A DNA stretch of 64,000 bases from Bacillota bacterium (GCA_029550965.1 JAKPGJ010000027.1:62001-126000); one strand, 5' to 3'; numbered from the stretch's first letter, positions 1 through 8,030 are shown. Made by a program: numbers and translations. The notes: a model not told the origin generated them from the sequence alone.

Positions 1-484
1 TCCGCTTCGCGAACCTTTCCTCTCCGTACTCAAAAAGGATTTTGGTCAGTTCCTCTTCCGAGTAGGCGTTCACCACTTCGTACGCGGTCAGCTTGTCCGT
101 TTCGTCCATGCGCATATCCAGCGGCGCGTCAAAGCGGTAGGAAAATCCTCTTTCCGCGTTGTCCAGCTGGTAGGACGATACGCCGAGGTCCATCAGAATA
201 CCGTCCAGGCCGTGTACCTGCGCTTCCCGCGCAATCAAGTCGATGTCCGAGAAGTTGCGCTTGAACAGCAGGAGTCTGCTGTCCTGGATGCTCGTTCTGG
301 CGTTCTCGATCGCGGCGCTGTCCCGGTCGATTGCGATGAGCCTGCCCTTTTCCGAGAGACGTTCCAGAATCCGTTTGGTATGCCCGCCGCCGCCCAGCGT
401 GCAGTCGCAGTAAACGCCGTCGGGTTTGATATTCAGCCCTTCTACCGCTTCTTCCCGCATAACGGGATAATGTCTAAACTCCAT
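1..484 (-). CDS. rsmH: 16S rRNA (cytosine1402-N4)-methyltransferase RsmH, 3' end beyond window
   Basis: The reading frame begins at an ATG at 484-482 on the minus strand and runs off the window start, so only about 160 N-terminal residues are seen. The start MEFRHYPVMREEAV and the SAM-binding loop CTLGGGGHTKRIL near residue 30 are typical of RsmH (MraW), which methylates N4 of C1402 in 16S rRNA. A later DLGVSSYQLD stretch followed by a RGFSYRFDAPLDMRMD block is also diagnostic. It lies 4 bp downstream of mraZ, the standard first pair of the division and cell-wall (dcw) cluster, so it is surely co-transcribed with it. FtsL and later dcw genes would be expected to follow outside the window. Confidence 0.95.
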   Translation of the reverse strand, partial: MEFRHYPVMREEAVEGLNIKPDGVYCDCTLGGGGHTKRILERLSEKGRLIAIDRDSAAIENARTSIQDSRLLLFKRNFSDIDLIAREAQVHGLDGILMDLGVSSYQLDNAERGFSYRFDAPLDMRMDETDKLTAYEVVNAYSEEELTKILFEYGEERFAKR

Positions 485-488
485 ATAA

Positions 489-914
489 TCAGAAATCCAA
501 TTCCTCTAATTCCTTAATAATGTCCTCATTGTTGATAAACTGCTGTTCCTTCTCCCACTCGGCTTCGCTCCAAATCTCGAGATGGGTGCGGTTTCCGACG
601 ATGACGACATCTTTTTCCAGCGACGCAAAATCGCGGTACATCTGCGAAAGAATAATTCTTCCCTGCGCGTCGAGCGTGCACTCATACGCGCCCGAATAGA
701 AATAACGTCTGATTCTTCTCTCTTTGGCGACGGGGAGTTTTTCCAATCTTTCGGTAAACTCGTTCCACGCCTGCATCGGGTAGATGCATACGCATTTGTC
801 CAGCCCTTTTGAGAGCATGAACTTCTCCCCTAATTCTTCGCGCAGTTTGACGGGAATAAACAGTCTGCCCTTGGCGTCTATGGTATGTTTATATTCGCCG
901 TAGAACATCGTCAT
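489..914 (-). CDS. mraZ: Transcriptional regulator MraZ
   Basis: This 141-residue protein has the two SpoVT/AbrB-like halves of MraZ: MFYGEYKHTIDAKGRLFIP at the N-terminus and a second YECTLDAQGRIILS block near residue 78. MraZ forms a ring-shaped oligomer and controls its own operon. The open frame starts with ATG-ACG-ATG. A GAAAGGA ribosome binding site lies 4 nt before the first ATG and 10 nt before the second, and family members usually start at the second (MFxGEY), so position 908 is the more likely start. The gene opens the dcw operon, followed at once by rsmH. Three TGGGN-type boxes and a sigma-A promoter lie upstream, which fits autoregulation. Confidence 0.96.
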   Translation of the reverse strand: MTMFYGEYKHTIDAKGRLFIPVKLREELGEKFMLSKGLDKCVCIYPMQAWNEFTERLEKLPVAKERRIRRYFYSGAYECTLDAQGRIILSQMYRDFASLEKDVVIVGNRTHLEIWSEAEWEKEQQFINNEDIIKELEELDF

Positions 915-992
915 CCCGTCCTTTCATCGTATTTTCAGATTTGGCGGTTACTTAGATGTAGAATTTGGTAAAAAGATGGAAGATTATGGGAT

Positions 993-1023
993 TTTCTTCC
1001 CCTTATTACCACTTTCTCCCACC
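993..1023 (-). promoter_or_regulatory. Probable MraZ operator: three boxes at 10-bp spacing
   Basis: Read on the minus strand, the boxes GTGGG, GTGGT and GGGGA occur one helical turn apart (GTGGGAGAAA, then GTGGTAATAA, then GGGGA). MraZ is known to bind direct repeats of TGGGN separated by 5 nt in the mraZ promoter region. The array sits just downstream of the predicted transcription start of the promoter at 1032-1060. The operator role is inferred from pattern and position. Confidence 0.75.
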
Positions 1024-1031
1024 GCTTTTTT

Positions 1032-1060
1032 ATTATAATTGCTTCGTTATGTTTTTGCAA
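1032..1060 (-). promoter_or_regulatory. Sigma-A type promoter of mraZ-rsmH
   Basis: The minus strand reads TTGCAA (1060-1055), a 17-nt spacer, then a perfect TATAAT (1037-1032). Transcription would start near 1025, leaving a leader of about 110 nt before mraZ that contains the MraZ boxes. Confidence 0.8.
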
Positions 1061-1609
1061 TAGCTTTTTTAATTTTTTTATAATTTTTTTTAGTCAATTG
1101 TGTGTTATTATGTCAATCTCGACATCAACACACAACTTATTGTGTTTTTGCAGGATTTTCACGCTGAAAACACAGATTTGGATAGCGATTATGTAAACAA
1201 ACTTATGTTCGTTTTTCTGACAATGATTGTCATTTTTATACAATTTTCCCGTGACGAAAATCATACCTCATAATTTAACACAAAAAAACACGATTCTACA
1301 TTCGACCTGCCATAAGCCGATTTCTTTCGATCTTCTATTTAAAAAATAAAGTATAAAAATCAAAATCGGCAGCGCAAAAGCAGCAAAAAAGAACTGCTTA
1401 AAACAGGTTCGCCGCCTTATTAAAAGCAGTTCTTTATCTGCGCTATTATATCTTTTGCTTTTTACGGTTCTATATTTCAACAGCCGCAAATTACATTATT
1501 ACAAATTTTCAGCCGTTGTTCTCTATCCAATCGGCGACATCTTTCATTCGCAATCGGCGCGGCGTCGGATTTTTGCGCAAGCGCACGCTCCTTCCCCGAA
1601 AACGCAAAT
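1061..1609. other. Long AT-rich intergenic region without a convincing gene
   Basis: About 550 bp lie between the mraZ promoter and the terminator at 1610. The part next to the promoter is very T/A-rich. A 12-bp inverted repeat (AAAGAACTGCTT at 1388-1399, AAGCAGTTCTTT at 1424-1435) encloses a 24-nt loop. It is followed on the plus strand only by TTTAT, so it is a doubtful terminator. A short minus-strand frame at 1268-1489 has one hydrophobic stretch but starts at TTG without a ribosome binding site. Confidence 0.5.
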
Positions 1610-1640
1610 AAAAAAGCCATGGTATCCCATGGCTTTTTTT
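1610..1640 (-). terminator. Rho-independent terminator of the zinc-ribbon gene, symmetrical
   Basis: AAAAAGCCATGG, TATC loop, CCATGGCTTTTT: a GC-containing stem with A-run before and T-run after, so it can work in both directions. It lies 39 bp past the stop codon of the minus-strand gene at 1679. Confidence 0.85.
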
Positions 1641-1678
1641 GCGGTCCTGAAAATCAAGAATATTATAGTTTTTACATT

Positions 1679-1945
1679 CTACTGATTTTTGATCGCAGCA
1701 TAGCACTCGCTGCAATAAACCGGCCGGTCGTCCGACGGCTGGAACGGAACCTTTGCTTCTTTACCGCATTGTGCGCAAGTGGTAACATACAGTGTTTTCG
1801 CCGCGTTCTTCCGCTTGTCTCTGCAAGCCTTGCATCTTTGAGGCTCGTTCTGGAATCCGCGCGATGCGTAAAACTCCTGCTCTCCCGCTGTAAATACAAA
1901 CTCGCTTCCGCATTCTTTGCAGGTCAGTGTCTTGTCTTCGTACAT
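1679..1945 (-). CDS. Small double zinc-ribbon protein
   Basis: The 88-residue product starts MYEDKTLTCKECGSEFVFT and carries two pairs of CxxC-type knuckles: CKEC...CKAC in the first half and CAQC...CSEC in the second. This matches the small 'zinc-ribbon domain-containing protein' family common in Clostridia, whose cellular role is not known to me. The frame is open further upstream to 2011, but the ATG at 1945 is preceded by AAGGAG at 10 nt and begins the conserved part, so I use it. The gene appears to be transcribed alone, with its own terminator at 1610-1640. A role in nucleic-acid binding is only a guess from the fold. Confidence 0.85.
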   Translation of the reverse strand: MYEDKTLTCKECGSEFVFTAGEQEFYASRGFQNEPQRCKACRDKRKNAAKTLYVTTCAQCGKEAKVPFQPSDDRPVYCSECYAAIKNQ

Positions 1946-2057
1946 TTGCTCTTTTCTCCTTAGTATAAAGTTTACTGTATTTTTTACCCTCGGGCGGGCT
2001 TTCACCGCCATTTTTGCATCCGCAACGCTTTGGAAGTTAAGCTACAAAGGTAAATTA

Positions 2058-2627
2058 TCAGGACGGTTTTAGGGTTTGTTTTAGTTTTTTCTTAATCCTG
2101 TACACGGCATTTCCGACGCTTTTCGGCTCCCGGTTCAGCTTTGACGCCATGTCGCTGTAAGACATACCGGATAGATACATCTCGAAAACATTCAACTCAT
2201 AGGGAGAGAGAACCGAAAAAACCTTGTTATATAAAATGCCGACGCTTTCTCTGTCAATGATGTTGCTTTCCGGCGAACTTGTCATATCCGGAATCGTGTT
2301 GTCTGAAATATCGTCATACGAGAGAGTGCTGAAATTCTTGTTGTACTTCCGAACCGCGCTGATAATGCTGTTTTTGATGCATAACGAGGCGTAAGTGAGA
2401 AATGACGAAGACTTACTGTCATAGGTCCTGACTGCTTTGAGAAGTCCGATTAGACCTTCCTGAATAAAATCGTCCTTCTCAGATACCGGAAGATTCAGCT
2501 GTCTGACGTACCAGTCCAGCAAGCGCTGGTATTTTGCGGCAAGAAGCTCAAAGGCCCTTGCGTTTCCCTGTTTTGCGGAGTTTACCAAATCGTTTTCTGC
2601 CAGTTTTTCGTTGTTCAAATCCGTCAT
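2058..2627 (-). CDS. SigH-like RNA polymerase sigma factor (sigma-70 family)
   Basis: The 189-residue protein has sigma region 2 (about residues 30-75, KDDFIQEGLIGLLKAVRTYD) and a C-terminal region 4 helix-turn-helix with LSPYELNVFEMYLSGMSYSD and a final KSVGNAVYRIKKKLK. Length, order and this C-terminal motif resemble the Bacillus/Clostridium sporulation sigma factor SigH (Spo0H). The open frame extends to a TTG at 2687, but the ATG at 2627 has AAGGA upstream and starts the conserved part. A good promoter lies at 2693-2720. The presence of spoIVA elsewhere in the window supports a sporulating host. Assignment as true SigH rather than a paralogue is not certain. Confidence 0.8.
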   Translation of the reverse strand: MTDLNNEKLAENDLVNSAKQGNARAFELLAAKYQRLLDWYVRQLNLPVSEKDDFIQEGLIGLLKAVRTYDSKSSSFLTYASLCIKNSIISAVRKYNKNFSTLSYDDISDNTIPDMTSSPESNIIDRESVGILYNKVFSVLSPYELNVFEMYLSGMSYSDMASKLNREPKSVGNAVYRIKKKLKQTLKPS

Positions 2628-2692
2628 AACGTTATTATTTTCCTTAAAAAACAACAAAGGCACCGCCAAACAAGAAACTTTTAACAAAAACT

Positions 2693-2720
2693 ATTATACA
2701 TTGTTTTTTCTTAAAGTCAA
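2693..2720 (-). promoter_or_regulatory. Sigma-A promoter of the SigH-like gene
   Basis: The minus strand reads TTGACT, 16 nt, TATAAT (2698-2693). The leader to the ATG at 2627 is about 60 nt. Many SigH genes are transcribed from a sigma-A promoter under AbrB control; no operator was recognised. Confidence 0.75.
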
Positions 2721-2763
2721 TAGCTTTATGAATTTTTTTGAAAAAAAAATTTTATACCAAATG

Positions 2764-2792
2764 TAAAAAAGCTTGCCGTTTTCCGGCAAGCT
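2764..2792 (-). terminator. Rho-independent terminator of the sugar kinase gene
   Basis: Minus strand: AGCTTGCCG, 5-nt loop, CGGCAAGCT, then TTTTTT. It begins 8 bp after the kinase stop codon and insulates it from the SigH-like gene. Confidence 0.9.
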
Positions 2793-2800
2793 CCTGTCTA

Positions 2801-3910
2801 TTAAGGGGTGATCGGGATAAACTTTGCGATTCTTCTGCGCATTCCCGGCAGCTTTTTCTCGATATCCTTCGCAAGCGCGACCTGGCATTTTGCCCTGATA
2901 AGATTATGTTTCGGTTTTCTGCACTTAAAATAGACGTCGCCGTTCAAATAATCCGTCAGGAAACGGGCTGCGAGTTCCAAAGTCATAATGATAACGCCGT
3001 CCGGGAGATTGTCGAATTCGGTTTTCGTAATCACGTCCGAAATCTGCGGGATAAACCCGCAGGCGAAACTCTCGTATTTATCCAGGTCCAGCGAAACCTT
3101 GGACAGTTCCTCCTCGTCCTCTTCGGCGGTGTTCGCCGCGAACCGTATGGCGTCGCCAAAATCGTGGGCGACATACCCCGGCATTACCGTGTCCAAATCA
3201 ATTACCGCCAGCGGCGCGCCGGTGTCCTTGTCGAACATGACGTTGTTGCATTTTGTGTCGTTGTGCGTGACCCGCTGCGGCATTTCGCCCAACTCGTTCA
3301 GAATCCTGAACTTCGAGGCGTATTCTTCCCTGCTTTTCAGATATTCCAGTTCTTCGATGACCTCTTTTCGTCTTCCGTACGGGTCCCGCTCCGCCGCTTC
3401 GTACAGGTCCAAAAAACGCTTTTCGGTATTATGAAAATCAGGGATGGTCGTGTACAGCTTATCCGCCGGGAAATCCAGCAAAAGTCGCTGGAAGGACCCG
3501 AACGCCTCGCCCGCTGATCTTAGAATTTGATTCGTCACCTGATTGTAGCTGGCGGAATTATATACATAGGATAACACGCGCCAGTTGTCGCCGTTTTCCG
3601 CTATGTAAAAATAGTGTCCCTTTTTATTTCTATATAATCTAAGAACCTTGCGCCGGATGTCGGTATCCCCGCGCTCTCTCAGCTTTTTCTCGATATGGGA
3701 AGTCACAAGCTGGATGTTGCTCGCGATTTGCAGGGGGTCTTTGAATACTTTGGTGTTTACTCTTTGAACGATGTACTGTTTTTCGCCTGTTTCGGTTTTC
3801 GTGTTAATGACATACGTATCGTTGATATTCCCGGATTTGATGATGTCGTAGCTTACGTATTCGCCCTTTAGCCCGAAATCTTCGCAGATTTTCCTGAACA
3901 GAGTATCCAA
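2801..3910 (-). CDS. APH-fold kinase, NahK-like (N-acetylhexosamine 1-kinase family)
   Basis: The 369-residue protein belongs to the aminoglycoside phosphotransferase/choline kinase fold. It has the catalytic loop THNDTKCNNVMFD near residue 215 and the metal-binding block VIDLDTVMPG near residue 236, followed by DFGDAIR. This combination resembles NahK, which makes N-acetylhexosamine 1-phosphate from GlcNAc or GalNAc in bifidobacteria. Substrate assignment here is inference. The open frame runs to 4066, inside the upstream gene, but a TTG at 3910 lies 9 nt after GGAGG and precedes the conserved sequence, so I take that start. It is separated from the upstream acetyltransferase by a terminator yet lacks an obvious promoter of its own. 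Confidence 0.8.
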   Translation of the reverse strand: MDTLFRKICEDFGLKGEYVSYDIIKSGNINDTYVINTKTETGEKQYIVQRVNTKVFKDPLQIASNIQLVTSHIEKKLRERGDTDIRRKVLRLYRNKKGHYFYIAENGDNWRVLSYVYNSASYNQVTNQILRSAGEAFGSFQRLLLDFPADKLYTTIPDFHNTEKRFLDLYEAAERDPYGRRKEVIEELEYLKSREEYASKFRILNELGEMPQRVTHNDTKCNNVMFDKDTGAPLAVIDLDTVMPGYVAHDFGDAIRFAANTAEEDEEELSKVSLDLDKYESFACGFIPQISDVITKTEFDNLPDGVIIMTLELAARFLTDYLNGDVYFKCRKPKHNLIRAKCQVALAKDIEKKLPGMRRRIAKFIPITP

Positions 3911-3948
3911 AACGGTATACCTCCAAAAATAATAAATAGCGGCGCAAT

Positions 3949-3971
3949 AAAAGAGCCGAAAAGCTCTTTTT
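3949..3971 (-). terminator. Short symmetrical terminator after the AAC(3)-like gene
   Basis: AAAAGAGC, 6-nt loop, GCTCTTTT. On the minus strand the T-run follows the stem. It overlaps the stop codon of the gene at 3970. The stem is short, so read-through into the kinase gene is plausible. Confidence 0.6.
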
Positions 3972-4728
3972 ATTGCTTTTGGATATAGTCTATAAAGTAA
4001 TGCGGGTCCTCGGCATACTTTTTTCCTGCTTTGAGCCACATTGCCCGCGCGTCTATTAAATGGCAATAAGCCCTTAGAACATAGCCCGTTTTTAGCTCTG
4101 TTCCTGCTTCGAGCAGACCTTCCAGCCTGTCGTAACGCTGCGCGACGCCGGCAAAATTATGCGCGCGGCAGTAATGAACAAAGAGGTTTCCCTCCCTGTC
4201 CTTCATTTGGTATTTGTATGTATCGCCAAATAAATAGTCCGGTTCGTACAGTTCCTCAACCGCGTGCATCGAGGTGTTCGGGCGCATGCCGCAGCCGAGA
4301 AACAGAATCTTTCCGCCAAGCTCTTTGACTCTTGCGAACGGCGAGTTCGCGCCGCAGGGCGTCGTATCCAGAATATGACCGGAAGTGACATACTCGGCAT
4401 GTTTCCCAAGTGCACAGCATGAGTGCGTAGGGCATAAGCTTCTGATTACGCCCTTCACCTTTGTCCGAAAATATTCCGGTATTGCGCCCACGTTCGACGG
4501 CGTATTGTAGTAATCAAAATACGGATTGTTTTTATTGCAATGCAAATAGCTTAAAGCTGGGAACACGACGGTTCCTTCTTCGCCCACCGCGCGGGTGAGC
4601 GCGTCGATGACCTGCTGCGGAGAGACCGGCTCGCCGAGCGACTTCAGCGACGAATGGATTAGAACCGTGTCGCCTTCCGTAATCCCCAGTTCTTTAAGCT
4701 GCGCTGCTATTTGCTCGATCATGTCCAT
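3970..4728 (-). CDS. AAC(3) family N-acetyltransferase
   Basis: The 252-residue protein matches the Antibiotic_NAT fold. It begins with GDTVLIHSSLKSLG (residues 19-32), has GTVVFPALSY near 53, SLCPTHSCCALGKHAEY near 97 and the conserved cofactor-site loop LGGKILFLGCGMRPNTSMHA near 137. Family members transfer acetyl from acetyl-CoA to aminoglycosides, but many chromosomal homologues have other, unknown substrates, so resistance should not be assumed. A consensus promoter lies at 4795-4823, with a strong hairpin in the leader just before the weak ribosome binding site. An in-frame second ATG lies two codons downstream. Confidence 0.85.
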   Translation of the reverse strand: MDMIEQIAAQLKELGITEGDTVLIHSSLKSLGEPVSPQQVIDALTRAVGEEGTVVFPALSYLHCNKNNPYFDYYNTPSNVGAIPEYFRTKVKGVIRSLCPTHSCCALGKHAEYVTSGHILDTTPCGANSPFARVKELGGKILFLGCGMRPNTSMHAVEELYEPDYLFGDTYKYQMKDREGNLFVHYCRAHNFAGVAQRYDRLEGLLEAGTELKTGYVLRAYCHLIDARAMWLKAGKKYAEDPHYFIDYIQKQ

Positions 4729-4750
4729 TAAATATCTGCTTTCCCGATCC

Positions 4751-4773
4751 TTCCCGCGGTTTTCCCGCGGGAA
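4751..4773 (-). promoter_or_regulatory. Perfect 9-bp palindrome in the leader of the AAC(3)-like gene
   Basis: TTCCCGCGG, 5-nt spacer, CCGCGGGAA. It lies about 15 nt downstream of the predicted transcription start and about 23 nt before the start codon. It could be an RNA hairpin limiting translation or a repressor site. There is no T-run to make it a terminator. Confidence 0.5.
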
Positions 4774-4794
4774 TTACGAAAATTTATTAAGAAC

Positions 4795-4823
4795 ATTATA
4801 TTTTAATCGGACGATAATGTCAA
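4795..4823 (-). promoter_or_regulatory. Full-consensus sigma-A promoter
   Basis: Minus strand: TTGACA (4823-4818), 17 nt, TATAAT (4800-4795). It drives the AAC(3)-like gene. Confidence 0.9.
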
Positions 4824-5049
4824 CCGTTTAAACAATTTTTATATACTTCATTTTTATTTTTGTTTGCGATAAATAATCAGATTCTTCAATAACCAGGCCG
4901 ATGAACCGGACAATAATCATTATATGCCGGAACGAATCTGTCGGATAAATTCGAAGCTTGTATGCTCGTCCTTTTAAACCGCTCGAAAGCTATTATAACG
5001 GGATGAAATGGCGTTTTTTGTCACATCCTGCATTTTTATACATATTTTT
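4824..5049. other. Intergenic region without recognised features
   Basis: About 225 bp of AT-rich sequence between a promoter and the 3' end of the GlgA-like gene. I see no T-tract terminator, RNA gene or open frame of interest. Confidence 0.5.
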
Positions 5050-6282
5050 TTATTGTTTTATTAAACTGTTATACACTTTCAAGTATTCTTCCGCGGTTCT
5101 TTTGCGTGTAAAATCCTGCCGGACAATCTTTTTCACAAGCGAATTCCACGCTTCTTTGTTTTGATACCGCGCGCTCGCTTGTCGAATCGCGCCGAGCAGG
5201 TTCCAGACGCTGTACGGCGAAAAAGAAAAACCGTGTCCATCCCCTTCGGACCCGTACAGCGGAACAGCGCCGTACTCCGCCGCCGGAAAACTTACCGCTC
5301 CGAATATCCCGCCGTCGTCCGGCAGCAGGGTCATGTCGGCGCCCGCGGAAACAAAACGCGCGAGCGTCCGGTCAAACGAAATGATCGCTTTCGCTTTCCG
5401 CGGATGGCGGGCGGCCAGATTTTGAAAGAATTTTTCGAAGTATGCGTCGCCCTTTCCCAAAACTACAAGCTGAACATCCTCTTTGAGTATTTCCTCCGCC
5501 GCAAGCGCCAGCGTGTCCAGTTTTTTCCGGTCCGAAAACCGCGTCATCACCGCTATCAGCGGAACGTCCGGTTTTTCGGGCAGCCCCGTCCGCTTTTGCA
5601 GTTCGGACTTATAACGCTCTTTTTCCGCCGCGATCTTCATAAAAAGCCCGCTGTTTTCAAATTCTCGGTCAAACTCGCCGATTTCAAACAGCTTATACCG
5701 GTATTGTTCTAAAAACGCGCGCAGTTCCTTAGAAAAGTCGAGCATGGTTAATGCCGGACCGACCGCGACCGCGTCTGCGGATTCGACCGCGCTTTTTAAT
5801 CGGTTTATGTTCCCGCTTGGTTCGCCGGCTTCAGACAGGCGGCTCAATGTGAAAACGCGCCGTATGCCGGCATACCTGCCGTCGCGGCCGGCTTTTTCTT
5901 TTATATAAATTACGCTCGCAGCCGCCGGCAGGTCCAGCGCGTGCAGAACATCGGGAAAAAAGTTTAGCGCCGGTATCGCTTCCGGTACTGCTTTGCAAAA
6001 AAACGATGCATGCGGAAAACTCCGGCAGTCCGCAAAATAGCAGGCCGCGCCGTTGTATTCGCAAGAGTAAACCGCGATGTTTTCGTTTTCCATAGAAAAC
6101 TGCGCAGCGAAGGCAAGCCGCTCACCCAACCGCTCCATTCCGGCGTCCAGCGGCAGAATGACGCGTACGTCCAGATTTTGGTCGCGCCGCTTCAGCGCGG
6201 CGGCAAGGCCGCTTACTTCAAGGACGATTCTTTCGGCGGACGCATTTGGGTTTTCGTTGGCGGCAAAAAGTATCTTTCTCAT
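5050..6282 (-). CDS. Degenerate glycogen/starch synthase (GlgA, GT5) homologue
   Basis: The 410-residue frame has the outline of GlgA: an N-terminal MRKILFAANE strand, a VRVILPLDAGM block near residue 40, a second Rossmann domain with PLIAVMTRFSDRKKLD near 245, and a C-terminal QDFTRKRTAEEYLKVY. However, the ADP-glucose-binding KTGGL loop expected near residue 15 is replaced by NASAERIV. The C-terminal EPCGL-type motif is replaced by DDGGIFGAVSF. I infer that the protein has lost synthase activity or changed substrate. The ATG at 6282 has AAAGGA 9 nt upstream; the frame is open to 6381 but without conservation. The gene is intact, with no stops, and no glg gene is adjacent. Confidence 0.75.
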   Translation of the reverse strand: MRKILFAANENPNASAERIVLEVSGLAAALKRRDQNLDVRVILPLDAGMERLGERLAFAAQFSMENENIAVYSCEYNGAACYFADCRSFPHASFFCKAVPEAIPALNFFPDVLHALDLPAAASVIYIKEKAGRDGRYAGIRRVFTLSRLSEAGEPSGNINRLKSAVESADAVAVGPALTMLDFSKELRAFLEQYRYKLFEIGEFDREFENSGLFMKIAAEKERYKSELQKRTGLPEKPDVPLIAVMTRFSDRKKLDTLALAAEEILKEDVQLVVLGKGDAYFEKFFQNLAARHPRKAKAIISFDRTLARFVSAGADMTLLPDDGGIFGAVSFPAAEYGAVPLYGSEGDGHGFSFSPYSVWNLLGAIRQASARYQNKEAWNSLVKKIVRQDFTRKRTAEEYLKVYNSLIKQ

Positions 6283-6379
6283 TTGCCCATTCCTTTCCGA
6301 AACGGTAAAGCGAAAACACAATATGAGTATAACCCGTCTTATAAGAACAATACGCAAAAAGAACCCGCGTTCCGCCGAC

Positions 6380-6427
6380 AAAAAAAGAGCGGTTTTCTCC
6401 GCGCATATCGCCTAAGAAAACCGCCTC
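6380..6427 (-). terminator. Rho-independent terminator of the small membrane protein gene
   Basis: Minus strand: GGCGGTTTTCT, loop, AGAAAACCGC, then CTTTTTTT. It starts about 25 bp after the stop codon at 6452 and separates that gene from the GlgA-like gene. Confidence 0.85.
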
Positions 6428-6451
6428 GTTCCGCAATGTTTGTTTTGTGAT

Positions 6452-6643
6452 CTATTCTTCCGCAAATTCGCCTTCAAAACCGCTCTCGGTATAAGCGTAA
6501 ACAGTCTTATAATCCTCTTTTTGCGTTAAAAACGAAAGTTTTCCGCCGCTGACCGCGCCGATGAAGGCGAAAGTGATGCCCAAAAGCAGAAGCAGCGCGA
6601 TTCCCTGTATGATTCTGTCGGTCACCTTTCTTGTCAGTTTCAT
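6452..6643 (-). CDS. Small single-pass membrane protein, unknown
   Basis: This 63-residue frame encodes a short positively charged N-terminus (MKLTRKVTDR), one hydrophobic segment at about residues 12-31, and an acidic outward-facing tail. The ATG has GAGG 8 nt upstream and a strong terminator follows, so a real transcript is likely even though I recognise no family. Topology by the positive-inside rule is N-in, C-out. It sits alone between two genes of unrelated type; no function can be suggested. Confidence 0.6.
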   Translation of the reverse strand: MKLTRKVTDRIIQGIALLLLLGITFAFIGAVSGGKLSFLTQKEDYKTVYAYTESGFEGEFAEE

Positions 6644-6791
6644 TCCGCTAACCTCAAATCTGTTTTCATTATAAAAATAATAGCATTTTTCAGAAATCCG
6701 GTCAAGTGTTATTTATTTGTAAAAGACATGATTCGCATAGTATCGACTTTTTTCGACTTCAACATATGATATTATTATAGTTGAGGTGGTT

Positions 6792-7885
6792 ATGTTGAAA
6801 AAGATTTTCATATGTATCCTGATTATTTTTTTAATACTTCCCTCATGTCAAAAGAAAGAATATAAAAAATACGACTACATATTCGCAAGAATCAATTCTG
6901 TTCTCATAAAAATCGACGTGCAGACAGGAAGAGCGACGCCGCTGTGCCAAGACCTGCTTTGCGACCATCAAAACAAGAGCTGTCCATTCTACAATACCGG
7001 TTCGCCTGTACCTTCCGAGAACAACAGCGGCGTATATTATATTTACCGTATATCTGACCCTGATTTAGAAATCACAACAGACTATCTAAAATACTACGAT
7101 TTAACAACCGAAAGGCCGAAGTGTGTTACGAGACAACCAACTCCATACACGACCTCTTCCGCGCAGATAACTGCTTGATTTTTTTAGAATTTTTTATAAA
7201 AGACAAAATCAAACGAACCGGAGAAATCAATATTCTTCGTTATGATTTTAAAAGCAAAAAAGTTGAGAAGATAAACAGCGAACCGTTAGATGGCAATCTA
7301 ATGCTTCTGAGTGTCTATAAAGACCGTCTTTTATGGGCGACAAAAGGTTTATCTAACATTTATACAACAACATTTGATTATAAAGATTTCAATTATGATG
7401 TCGACTCGTTTTTAGCGGACGAGTATAAAGCAAAAGACACTTATATTACATTTGAGCTTGACGAGCCCGGAACACAGACCATGACGCTATATAAAACAAG
7501 CGGAGATAAAAAAGAGGAAATATGCAAAAATGTTTCTTTCTTTATGGAATATGCCGATCATACGATTTATGAATTAGCATTGGATAATCGAGTATTAATC
7601 GGCAAAGACGCAAATATACCTGATATGCGTTATTATAAATTTGTCGAGAATAGAGTTTATTACATTAATAATGACGGAACCGACAATAAAGTATTATGCG
7701 ATTTCGGTGAACATTATTTTACCGGCATCGAGAAGCTTGCGAATTATGACTGTTATTATAATGAATATCAGCTTGTCCGTTTCTATGATTACAAATTCAA
7801 TTCCGAAGGCAAAATCACAAGCCAAGAAACAAAATACGCAGTGCTGAACACGAAAACCGGCGAGTATAAATTCGTAGAATTTTGA
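6792..7885 (+). pseudogene. Lipoprotein gene with a single-base frameshift
   Basis: The 5' part (ATG at 6792, GAGG 5 nt upstream) encodes a lipoprotein signal MLKKIFICILIIFLILPSC and a Cys-containing PLCQDLLCDHQNKSCPF segment. That pattern occurs in secreted beta-propeller-like proteins of gut Clostridia. The frame ends at 7178, while a second frame that is open before 7121 continues to 7885 with no start signal of its own. The two join smoothly if one A is restored in the A-run at 7111-7113 (TTE then KAEVCYET). The intact protein would be about 364 residues. This is a pseudogene, a phase-variable gene or an assembly error. Confidence 0.75.
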
Positions 7886-7952
7886 TTTTTTGCATAGAAC
7901 TGTCAACAACAAACGGTTTAACAAGTTCATCGGGAATTTTTTACAAAATCTA

Positions 7953-7981
7953 TTTACAAAGCAAAATAATTGTGATATAGT
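7953..7981 (+). promoter_or_regulatory. Sigma-A promoter of rpsO
   Basis: TTTACA, 17 nt, TATAGT. Transcription would begin near 7988, leaving a leader of about 125 nt before rpsO. Confidence 0.8.
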
Positions 7982-8030
7982 AATTATTGCGCATCTTACA
8001 ATATACGGTTAAAATCGTGTTTTATGGGAT

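Noticed and set aside
1268-1489. Minus-strand 73-codon frame with a hydrophobic stretch
   Set aside because: It starts at TTG, has no ribosome binding site and overlaps an inverted repeat; not supported as a gene.
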